Shown here one piece after another: positions 4,625-11,705 of a DNA stretch of 11,705 nucleotides (position 1 is its first letter; each line of letters opens with the position of its first letter). Origin of the DNA: Actinomycetes bacterium (lineage in GTDB: Bacteria; Actinomycetota; Thermoleophilia; RBG-16-64-13); contig JAKAHF010000019.1 of NCBI GenBank assembly GCA_021815245.1, positions 1 through 11,705 of the forward strand, read 5' to 3'. The notes below the pieces were generated by a model. That model was given only the letters and a program-made list of their open reading frames with translations, searched no databases and was not told where the DNA came from. The translations under genes and the position numbers were made by a program.

Positions 4625-7570
4625 TCACACGCGGGTCTGGTCGAACAGGTCGCGCACCGCCGCTCCAAGACGTGCGGGCGAGAAGGGCTTTTCGAGAAGG
4701 TTGACCCCCGGGTCCAGCCGTCCGGCGTACACCAAGGCGTCGCGAGTGTAGCCCGAGACGTAGAGTACGGGCAGATCGGGCCTCGTGAGGGTCAACTGGT
4801 GGGCCAGATCGTTGCCTTGCACATCTCCGGGCAGAACCACATCGGTCACCAGACAGTCGAGTGTGATCCCAGTTCCGCCTACTGCCTCCAAGGCTTCAAG
4901 AGCCGTACTCGCGCTCAGCACGTTGCAGCCAAGCTTCTCGAGAACGTGCACCATGAGATCCCGGAGCGAGTCCTCATCGTCGACCACCAGGACGGTCTTC
5001 TCTCCAAGAGAGACGGTCCCCTCAACGGTTTTCGGGACGGACTCCTTTGGCGACAAAACCACTCGCGGCAGGCATATCTTGAAGCTCGTACCCCTGCCGA
5101 GCTCGCTCTCGACAAAGATGCCTCCTCCGCTCTGGCGGATGATGCCATACACGGTAGCCAGTCCCAGGCCGGTCCCAGCCCCGGTCGGCTTGGTTGTGAA
5201 GAAGGGCTCGAAGATGCGCCCGAGTGTGGCGCGGTCCATGCCTGTCCCCGTGTCCGAAACCATCAGCGTGACGTTGCGGCCCAACGTGGCCTCGGGATGT
5301 GTCCGGCAGAACTCCTCATCCAGCTCGATCTCGGCCGTCTGCAGAGTCAACCGACCACCCGGTGACATGGCGTCGCGAGCATTGAGAGCCAGATTCATGA
5401 TCACCTGTTCGAACTGATGCACGTCCACTTCCACGCCACCAACGCCGGGCTCCAGGCGGCACTGCAGATCTATGTCCTCGCCGAGCGTGCGGCGCAGCAG
5501 AGGCTCCATGTCCTTGATGATGTCATTGGGGCATACCACCTGGGGTCTCAGAGCCTGCCGTCGAGAGAAGGCCAGAATCTGCGCGGTGAGCGCGCTCGCT
5601 CTCTTGGCGGCTCGCTCGATCTGCTCGACTTCCGGCCGTCCCGGCGACCCCGCCAACGTGTCGCCCGACAACAGGAGCTCGCTGTAGCCCAGAATCACGG
5701 CCAGCAGATTGTTGAAATCATGGGCGATCCCCCCGGCCAACTGCCCCACCGCTTCCATCTTCTGACTCTGTCGCAGTAGTTCCTCCGCCGCGCGCAAGGC
5801 CTGCTGCGCGCTCTCTGTCTTGAGCACCTGCGATGTCGCGTTCGCTATTCCCCGCAGAAGAGAATCCTCTTCGGGCGATATCTCGTGCTTGCTGAAGAGC
5901 GCCAGAACGCCAAGAGCCTTCGCGTCGGTGTCGGCCAGCCTGTAGCCGGCGAACGACACGAGACCCAGCTCTCGCGCCCATTCGCGGTCATGGACAAACG
6001 GGTAGTCCGGAAGGTCGTTGCTCAAGAATCCCGATTCCTCGTTCGCCGCGATACTCCCGATCTTGTAGCAGCCCAAGGGCACCCGGCCGTGATCACCGGC
6101 GTCGGTGTGAACGTAGCGACCGGAGCTCGCCATCAGATGCAGGCACTGATCGCGCAGCCGGCAAGCGCGCGACTCCTCCGTCGCCGAGGCGTGAGGGCAT
6201 CCTGTGTCGCAGCGATCACCGGGTCGCACCATCCAAATCCTGGCGAAGTCGGCGCCCACCACCCGCACGACCGTGTCGGTGACCAGCCTCAGCTTCTCAC
6301 CAAGCGACACCGGGGTCAGGAGCGATTCCTGAAGTATGTTGAGCTCGCGAAGGAGCTTCTGGCTGAACGCGAGTTGCGCCTCGGCCCGCTTGCGCTCCCT
6401 TATGTCGCGCGCGAACACGCAGTTGTACTCTTTGTTCTCGAACCTCACGTAGTTGCCGTGCACCTCTACGGGAAAGAGATCCCCCGCCTTGGTTCTGTGA
6501 GTCGTCTCCAGAACCAGCACTCCGGTCGCTTTGAGCGTGTCCCAGCTCCATTGCCACCCCGACGGAGTTGCCGACGGATCCACGTCGAACAGGGTCATCG
6601 CCAGCATTTCGTCCCGGGAGTAGCCATGCATGCGACAGGTCGCGTCGCTCACGTAGACGAGGTTCGCATCGCAGTCGGTCCAGAACACCGAATCGGTGGC
6701 GTGATCGACCGAGAACTGCGTGAGACGGAGCAGTTCTTCCGACCGCAGCCGCTCAGAGATATCCTGAAACACCACGTGCGTCGCGAGCCGGCCGTCATAT
6801 TCGACGACCGCGGCACGCACCTCGACTTCGACAGGAGTGCCGTCAAGTCGCAGCACTTTGATCTCCTGCGGCGTCACGGCACCACCGGCCCTCACGGCGG
6901 CGTCTCGCCGGATGACCGTGTCGCGATAATCCGGATGGATCCGGTCGAGTACCCGCTGGCCGATGAGATCACGGGGCGCCGAGGCACCGAGGAGTTGGGC
7001 CGCGGCCGGATTGACGAAGGCGTACCGCCCGTCCACATTGACGATGATGGCGTTGGGACTGAGATTAACCAGTGTCTCGTAGCGGTCCTCGCTCGCCCGC
7101 AACCCCTTCTCCACCCGTTTGCGTTCGCTGATATCGCGAATCACTCCGACGGCTATCTCCCGACCCCCGTGCTCCACCAGCATGCTGGAGATCTCGACGG
7201 GAAAGACTTCTCCGCTCTTCGATCGATACTGTTCCTCGACCAGACACGGCCCCCCGTGCTTCAGGTCGTACCAGTGTTCGGGCCAGGTGTCGGGCGACGA
7301 ACCTACGTGAATGTCGAAGATCGACTTGGAGAGAAGCTCGTCTCGAGAGTAACCAAGCCTGGTGCACGCCGGTTGGTTGACATCCACGATGTGTCCGTCG
7401 GAGACGATCCACATCACCAGGTCAGACGAGAAATCCAGAGAGAATCGAGCCCTATAGAGCGCGTCCTCGCTCATCTCGCGATCGAGCCGCGCCGGGTGGG
7501 CGTTCGGCGAAACATCGGCGAATCCATGATTGGCCGAGCGTTCTCCGCCATCTGCTATCGACGACGCCAC
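4625..7570 (-). CDS. Hybrid sensor histidine kinase: PAS-PAS-PAS-GAF-HisKA-HATPase-REC
   Basis: The protein has 981 residues and no membrane helix, so it is a cytoplasmic sensor. Three PAS domains span about 35-150, 160-275 and 285-395, each ending in a DISER/DIRER-type junction. A GAF-like domain (about 405-585) carries C454-x3-C458, C470-x5-C476 and C501, a cysteine pattern seen in a family of PAS/GAF kinases. The HisKA site is H617 (GGIAHDFNNLL). The ATPase has the N box N730, G1 DTGTG (D773), the F box FEPFFTTK and the G2 region GTGLGL (799-804). The C-terminal receiver (858-978) has D864-D865, phospho-acceptor D910, S939 and K961, so it should be active. The signal sensed is unknown; the PAS and Cys-GAF domains could bind flavin, heme or metal. 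The start is GTG 7568-7570 with AGGAAG at 7578-7583, 7 bases upstream. No DNA-binding regulator lies beside it. Confidence 0.95.
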   Translation of the reverse strand: MASSIADGGERSANHGFADVSPNAHPARLDREMSEDALYRARFSLDFSSDLVMWIVSDGHIVDVNQPACTRLGYSRDELLSKSIFDIHVGSSPDTWPEHWYDLKHGGPCLVEEQYRSKSGEVFPVEISSMLVEHGGREIAVGVIRDISERKRVEKGLRASEDRYETLVNLSPNAIIVNVDGRYAFVNPAAAQLLGASAPRDLIGQRVLDRIHPDYRDTVIRRDAAVRAGGAVTPQEIKVLRLDGTPVEVEVRAAVVEYDGRLATHVVFQDISERLRSEELLRLTQFSVDHATDSVFWTDCDANLVYVSDATCRMHGYSRDEMLAMTLFDVDPSATPSGWQWSWDTLKATGVLVLETTHRTKAGDLFPVEVHGNYVRFENKEYNCVFARDIRERKRAEAQLAFSQKLLRELNILQESLLTPVSLGEKLRLVTDTVVRVVGADFARIWMVRPGDRCDTGCPHASATEESRACRLRDQCLHLMASSGRYVHTDAGDHGRVPLGCYKIGSIAANEESGFLSNDLPDYPFVHDREWARELGLVSFAGYRLADTDAKALGVLALFSKHEISPEEDSLLRGIANATSQVLKTESAQQALRAAEELLRQSQKMEAVGQLAGGIAHDFNNLLAVILGYSELLLSGDTLAGSPGRPEVEQIERAAKRASALTAQILAFSRRQALRPQVVCPNDIIKDMEPLLRRTLGEDIDLQCRLEPGVGGVEVDVHQFEQVIMNLALNARDAMSPGGRLTLQTAEIELDEEFCRTHPEATLGRNVTLMVSDTGTGMDRATLGRIFEPFFTTKPTGAGTGLGLATVYGIIRQSGGGIFVESELGRGTSFKICLPRVVLSPKESVPKTVEGTVSLGEKTVLVVDDEDSLRDLMVHVLEKLGCNVLSASTALEALEAVGGTGITLDCLVTDVVLPGDVQGNDLAHQLTLTRPDLPVLYVSGYTRDALVYAGRLDPGVNLLEKPFSPARLGAAVRDLFDQTRV

Positions 7571-7691
7571 TGCAGTTCTTCCTAGTCTTCTCTGCCTTCT
7601 TCGAACGATCGTGAACGGCCCTCAGAGCATCATCACCGTCGCCATAGATATCGGCATCTTGCCCCGCGACCTCTATTCCACAAGACCACCC

Positions 7692-7760
7692 CATTGCCGG
7701 CCCGCATCTCGAGACGCCCGACGAAACGCGAACCGTGGAGATGCGTATTGGCGGGCAATG
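7692..7760. repeat. Long imperfect inverted repeat, possible structured RNA or regulatory element
   Basis: CATTGCC (7692-7698) pairs with GGCAATG (7754-7760). After one G-G mismatch, GCC (7700-7702) pairs with GGC (7750-7752). After a TATT bulge, CGCATCTC (7703-7710) pairs with GAGATGCG (7738-7745). That gives 18 pairs around a 27-base loop. It lies in the leader region between two divergent genes and could act as RNA on either strand or as a palindromic DNA site. It matches no riboswitch class I can recognise. Confidence 0.5.
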
Positions 7761-7926
7761 CCCACGCTTGGAAGACTCCTCCGCTACCCGGCTGGTGCAA
7801 CGCAGCCCCTCCTCCGTGTCGTGCGTCCAGGCTATCCGAGGCACGGCTGCTCCGATCGCCTCGAATGTAGCAGGCCCGGCCCCAATCACCCCGGCGCTTC
7901 GCGATAAGCTTGTCGCATCAACCACG

Positions 7927-7933
7927 AAGGAGA
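7927..7933 (+). promoter_or_regulatory. Ribosome-binding site that decides a GTG start
   Basis: AAGGAGA precedes GTG at 7938-7940 by four bases. It supports GTG as the start of the small acidic protein although no ATG is present nearby in frame. Confidence 0.7.
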
Positions 7934-7937
7934 CGCC

Positions 7938-8201
7938 GTGAACGCGTATGACGTCATGCATGAGTGGGACAACGCTACGGGCAAGGGCTTCCGCTCCGAC
8001 GCCGATCTCGATCGCGAGATCCCTCCACTCCTTTCCACCGACTACGAGACGTGGAAGGCCGGCCTCGAAGCCCGCGACGTGAAGGCCATCACCGAGGGCA
8101 TGCGCATCTGGGGCATGAAGCTGGGTCCGTTGGAACCATTCGAGATCGACGACGCCATCGAGACGTACGAGCGCGGCATGGACATAACCAAGCCTGAGTA
8201 G
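7938..8201 (+). CDS. Small acidic protein of unknown function
   Basis: The protein has 87 residues from GTG 7938 with a strong ribosome site (AAGGAGA, 7927-7933). It is soluble, rich in Asp and Glu, has several Trp and Met, and has no Cys, signal peptide or membrane helix. I do not recognise the family. The predicted mix of helices around DREIPPLLSTDYETWKAGLE, then MRIWGMKLGPLEPFEIDDAI, suggests a compact helical domain, perhaps a binding or regulatory protein. It is transcribed away from the histidine kinase and runs into the Ppx gene: its TAG (8199-8201) directly abuts the TAG of the opposite gene (8202-8204). The shared intergenic region suggests possible co-regulation with the kinase, but nothing in the sequence proves this. 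Confidence 0.75.
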   Translation: MNAYDVMHEWDNATGKGFRSDADLDREIPPLLSTDYETWKAGLEARDVKAITEGMRIWGMKLGPLEPFEIDDAIETYERGMDITKPE

Positions 8202-9827
8202 CTACTCCAGGCCGCAGAGAACGAGGCCGTCGAGCATGTCACGCTCCGAGACCGTCAGCCGGTCGTAACCGAGCGTCTCCATGACCGCTTGGAGGATCAC
8301 GGCGCCGCCGACGAGCACGGGGGCCCGACCGGCCTGCACGCACGGCAACGCAGCGCGCTCGGCGGTACTCATGCCGCTCAGCCGCCGAGCCTGCTTCTGG
8401 ACGCTCTCGAGCGTCAGCACACGCAGGTGGATGGCGTCGGAATCGTAGGCCGGGAGACCCGCATCGAGGCATGACAGGGTGGTGATGGTGCCGGCGACCC
8501 CCACGAGAGTGGTCGTGGCGGCGCCCGAGACGCTTTCCCCTTGAGAGGGACAGGCCGCGAACTCGCTGGGAAGTCGCTCGAGTATCCACACCGCGTCTTC
8601 GAACGCCGTTTGGACCTCTTCCCGGGAAGGCGGATCCGATTTCAGCCATCGCTCGGTGGAGCGGCTGGCTCCCAGGTCGAGGCTGACCGAGGCGACGCCG
8701 GCCCGGCCCTCCCGACGTGTGAACTCGGTGCTCCCGCCACCAATGTCGAGAACGACGGCGTCTCCGGTCACGTCGAGACTCGCGCCTGTGTAGGCGAGAC
8801 GGGCTTCGCGCCGGCCGGAGAGCACCGCCGCGGGCACATCATTGGCGCGCCCGAGCAGGGCCACGAACTCGGCCCCGTCTGCGGCATCGCGCGCCGCGCT
8901 CGTCGCGGCCAGCACGATCGTGTCTGCGCCTACCTCCCGGGCTTCACTCGCGAACCGGGCCACCACGGCCGCGGTCCGCGCTCTCGCGGCCTCTTTCAGC
9001 GGTCCGCCCGCCCGCAGGCCCTCTCCCAACCGCGTGATCTCGGCGCGGCGGACCACGGTGTGTGGTCGGCCCTCCTCGATGTCGGCCACGAGTAGTCTCA
9101 CCGAGATGGTGCCCACATCGATGGCGGCGGCGCGACTCCCGGAGTCCCAGCGGCGGCACACGATGTCGGAGCACCAGCAGTCGTCCGACGGAGGCAGAAA
9201 CTGGTGCCAGACCGTCTCGAGACGAGAGGCGAGCGACTCATCGACCACGCTGCCGCGTCCCGTCGCGCTGCCGAGCCATCCGCTGAAGACGGCCAGCATG
9301 GCCGCCGCATGAGCGTGCAGGCAGGTGGCCACGAGGGGACTCTCCGGCCCGCCGACGCCGGCCTCGGGCCGAATAGCAGGCGCGGCACCGGCAGGCCGGC
9401 CCGGCGCCGCGGAGCCCCCGCCGGCCCCGGCACGTCCCAGTTCGTCGCGGCGCGCCCGGTAGAGCGCCGTCAGCCGGGCCAACACGGCATGCAGGTCGTC
9501 GTCATCGCCGCATGCTTCCTTGAACCGCTTGACCCCGCCGGTGGACTCCACCCGGCTGACCGCCTTCACCATCGACGGACAGGTCAGATACAACAGCGTG
9601 GGATTGGGTTCGCCCGCGAGCCACGGGCCCGTTTCGATGACCGCCGGGTACCCATATGGACAGCGGCAGGCGACGCCACTGACGTCGCGGGCTTCACGGC
9701 CCAACTGGCCGGCAAGTATCCTCAGGTCGCGAGGGCCCGCCGCGTTGCCACCCTCCACGGCGCCGGTGCTCACCGCCTCGTCGCGCCGAGCCGGGCTGGC
9801 GGCATCACCCTGATCCGCCGGCGTCAC
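8202..9827 (-). CDS. DUF501 - Ppx/GppA phosphatase fusion
   Basis: The protein has 541 residues. Residues 34-225 are a DUF501 domain (VACRCPYGYPAVIETGP, then LYLTCPSMVKAVSRVES), interrupted by a Gly/Ala/Pro-rich stretch at about 131-163 and ending in a Cys cluster (DDCWCSDIVC). Residues 233-541 are a Ppx/GppA domain, the family that splits polyphosphate or hydrolyses pppGpp. It has the first phosphate motif at 236-243 (IDVGTISV), catalytic Glu E341 in SGRREARL, DIGGGSTE (D361, E368) and GVAGTITTLS. The first motif has Ile (I241) where Asn is usual in GTNS, while E341, D361 and E368 are kept. In many actinobacteria DUF501 and Ppx are adjacent separate genes; here they are one. The GTG start (9825-9827) overlaps the previous gene's TGA (GTGA), suggesting translational coupling. 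Confidence 0.9.
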   Translation of the reverse strand: MTPADQGDAASPARRDEAVSTGAVEGGNAAGPRDLRILAGQLGREARDVSGVACRCPYGYPAVIETGPWLAGEPNPTLLYLTCPSMVKAVSRVESTGGVKRFKEACGDDDDLHAVLARLTALYRARRDELGRAGAGGGSAAPGRPAGAAPAIRPEAGVGGPESPLVATCLHAHAAAMLAVFSGWLGSATGRGSVVDESLASRLETVWHQFLPPSDDCWCSDIVCRRWDSGSRAAAIDVGTISVRLLVADIEEGRPHTVVRRAEITRLGEGLRAGGPLKEAARARTAAVVARFASEAREVGADTIVLAATSAARDAADGAEFVALLGRANDVPAAVLSGRREARLAYTGASLDVTGDAVVLDIGGGSTEFTRREGRAGVASVSLDLGASRSTERWLKSDPPSREEVQTAFEDAVWILERLPSEFAACPSQGESVSGAATTTLVGVAGTITTLSCLDAGLPAYDSDAIHLRVLTLESVQKQARRLSGMSTAERAALPCVQAGRAPVLVGGAVILQAVMETLGYDRLTVSERDMLDGLVLCGLE

Positions 9828-10276
9828 GGCCCCGTCGTCGTCGTGGTCTCGTCCGACGTCGTCGAGCTTGTCGATGCTTCTGTCGATGGCGTCGACAAAC
9901 CGCCCGATGAGGTCGCTGTGATGCCGCCCGCCTCGAGAGGCAGAAGGCTGAACGGTGTGGTCTGCGAACCGACCGTCTCGTCGGTCAACTCGAGACCCGC
10001 GATGAGCAGCACGATCACGACCACCACCAGAACGATCACCGCCAGGCGGCGCGACCGCGGCGGCAGACGTTTCGAGGCACTCGTGCGCTGATAGCGTGGC
10101 TCGCCTGAGCGCTCGCTCCGCGTGCCGCGGGCACGATCACGCTCGGCATAGCGATCGGTGCGCCGCACCGGGCGGGGTTGCTCCTGCCAGAGCGAATCGT
10201 CCTCGAGCCGCTTTATGAACGACGGGTCGGGACGACCAGACGAAGTGCGAGGACGATCGTTATCGTCGCTCGTCAT
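9824..10276 (-). CDS. Small single-pass membrane protein in the division cluster
   Basis: The protein has 150 residues. Residues 1-77 are hydrophilic and Arg/Asp-rich, probably cytoplasmic and disordered. Residues 78-95 (LAVIVLVVVVIVLLIAGL) form one strong membrane helix. The remaining 55 residues are Ser/Thr/Gly-rich and probably face outside, with a low-complexity end (TSSTTSDETTTTTGP). Basic residues just before the helix fit an N-in topology. No family is recognised. The ATG at 10274-10276 is preceded by AGGATAGG at 10281-10288. It starts 18 bases after the FtsB stop, and its stop overlaps the Ppx start by four bases, so it belongs to the same operon. A role in division or envelope work is suggested by position only. 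Confidence 0.85.
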   Translation of the reverse strand: MTSDDNDRPRTSSGRPDPSFIKRLEDDSLWQEQPRPVRRTDRYAERDRARGTRSERSGEPRYQRTSASKRLPPRSRRLAVIVLVVVVIVLLIAGLELTDETVGSQTTPFSLLPLEAGGITATSSGGLSTPSTEASTSSTTSDETTTTTGP

Positions 10277-10294
10277 GAGACCTATCCTGGGAGG

Positions 10295-10744
10295 CTAGAA
10301 GATGTCGCCTATCGCTGAAAGCACTCGTTCGAGGAATCCCGGCTTTTCGGCCGGCTCGTCCGAGGCCTTCGACTCGTCGGGGGCCGAGGCGCCCTCTTCG
10401 GTCGGCACGATGTAGATCTCCTCGCCCGGTTTCGCGTAGGTGAGTTCTTCGCGCGCGAGACTCTCGAGGTAGCCCGCTTCGCCCAGTTTGCCGAGCTCCG
10501 ACTGCAGTTGTTCCTTCTGCTGCTTGAGCTCGCTCACCTGCGCGGTGGCCGCGTCGAGGCGAGAGTGGGCGCTCCGATATGCCGAGACCGGCCCGTAGTT
10601 GACCAGCACAGAGATGCCCACGATCGCAGCAAGCAGAAGCACGACCAACAGCCGCCGTCGCCTCACAGCCGAAGACGAGCGGACCACTCTGCGTGAGCCG
10701 CGGCTGCCGGTCAGCGCCGGTGCTATGGAGCTTGGATGGGCCAT
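10295..10744 (-). CDS. Septum formation initiator protein (FtsB/DivIC family)
   Basis: The protein has 149 residues in the typical FtsB/DivIC plan. There is a basic N-terminal tail, one membrane helix at about 32-50, and a coiled coil at about 56-90 (SELKQQKEQLQSELGKLGE). The family signature follows at 92-113: YLESLAREELTYAKPGEEIY. A charged tail of about 35 residues comes after it. Family members form a complex with FtsL and FtsQ/DivIB at the division septum and help activate peptidoglycan synthesis. The gene directly follows enolase, its usual neighbour in actinobacteria. The start is uncertain: ATG 10742-10744 has no good ribosome site, and valine codons downstream could serve as GTG starts without losing the membrane helix. 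Confidence 0.9.
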   Translation of the reverse strand: MAHPSSIAPALTGSRGSRRVVRSSSAVRRRRLLVVLLLAAIVGISVLVNYGPVSAYRSAHSRLDAATAQVSELKQQKEQLQSELGKLGEAGYLESLAREELTYAKPGEEIYIVPTEEGASAPDESKASDEPAEKPGFLERVLSAIGDIF

Positions 10745-10810
10745 GGTTCATGTACTATTCGCGCTCCCGATGCCGGTGTCCTTCGCGCCCGTGAGTGGGC
10801 CTATGTCCAT

Positions 10811-10838
10811 CGCCTCCGAAGTCGGCTCCTCTGAGGCG
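10811..10838. terminator. Weak hairpin in the enolase-ftsB gap
   Basis: CGCCTC (10811-10816) and GAGGCG (10833-10838) could pair around a 16-base loop just after the enolase stop at 10843. There is no T-run. It may be an attenuator between enolase and the division genes, or chance. Confidence 0.2.
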
Positions 10839-10842
10839 TCGG

Positions 10843-11705
<863 letters not shown>

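Larger units (their letters stand above)
7571..7937. other. 367-base divergent intergenic region with a long stem-loop
   Basis: This region separates two divergent starts, the histidine kinase (minus) and the small acidic protein (plus), so it must hold both promoters. Its one clear structure is the imperfect inverted repeat at 7692-7760, listed separately. The open frames crossing it lack convincing starts and conserved features. I could not pick out a reliable -35/-10 pair on either strand. Confidence 0.5.

Noticed and set aside
5885..7585. 566-codon plus-strand frame
   Set aside because: It is antisense to the histidine kinase, His/Arg/Val-rich and without a domain; the opposite strand has the full kinase architecture.
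9204..10091. 295-codon plus-strand frame across the Ppx and membrane-protein genes
   Set aside because: It is a low-complexity Arg/Gly/Ala shadow crossing two well-supported minus-strand genes.

Overview
The window reads as a piece of a high-GC actinobacterial chromosome. The right-hand third (minus strand) holds enolase, a septum-formation-initiator (FtsB/DivIC-type) protein, a small membrane protein and a DUF501-Ppx/GppA protein. The order eno - ftsB/divIC - DUF501 - ppx is typical of Actinobacteria. With the PAS-rich signalling genes, a Coriobacteriia-like or other deep-branching actinobacterium is my best guess, but this is an inference from gene order and not a search result.

Layout, left to right: (1) 1-296, the 3' end of a plus-strand PAS-type signalling gene with a double-CxxC tail. 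(2) 433-765, a small single-pass membrane protein. (3) 901-939, a degraded copy of the 3' end of a tRNA-Leu gene. (4) 963-1358 (-), a zinc-ribbon protein with three membrane helices. (5) 1712-4132 (-), a large calcineurin-like metallophosphoesterase whose C-terminal half looks like a divergent Nudix domain. (6) 4440-4521 (-), an intact tRNA-Leu(UAA). (7) 4625-7570 (-), a hybrid sensor histidine kinase with three PAS domains and a Cys-rich GAF-like domain. (8) 7571-7937, a gene-free divergent intergenic region with a long imperfect stem-loop. (9) 7938-8201 (+), a small acidic orphan protein that meets the Ppx gene stop to stop. (10) 8202 to the end, the housekeeping/division cluster, transcribed leftwards.

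The most unusual structure is items 3-6. The 3' part of the tRNA-Leu (acceptor 3' strand, T-arm, variable arm) recurs about 3.5 kb away in the same orientation, 34 of 39 bases identical. This is the layout left when an element integrates into the 3' end of a tRNA gene. The bracketed segment carries only the zinc-ribbon membrane protein and the phosphoesterase/Nudix-like protein and no integrase, so it could be an old, decayed island. The two-domain protein is the best candidate for a little-described system here, possibly nucleotide-directed (defence or signalling). That role is inferred.

The division cluster looks like one leftward operon: ftsB and the membrane protein are 18 bases apart, and the membrane protein and DUF501-Ppx genes overlap by four bases (GTGA).
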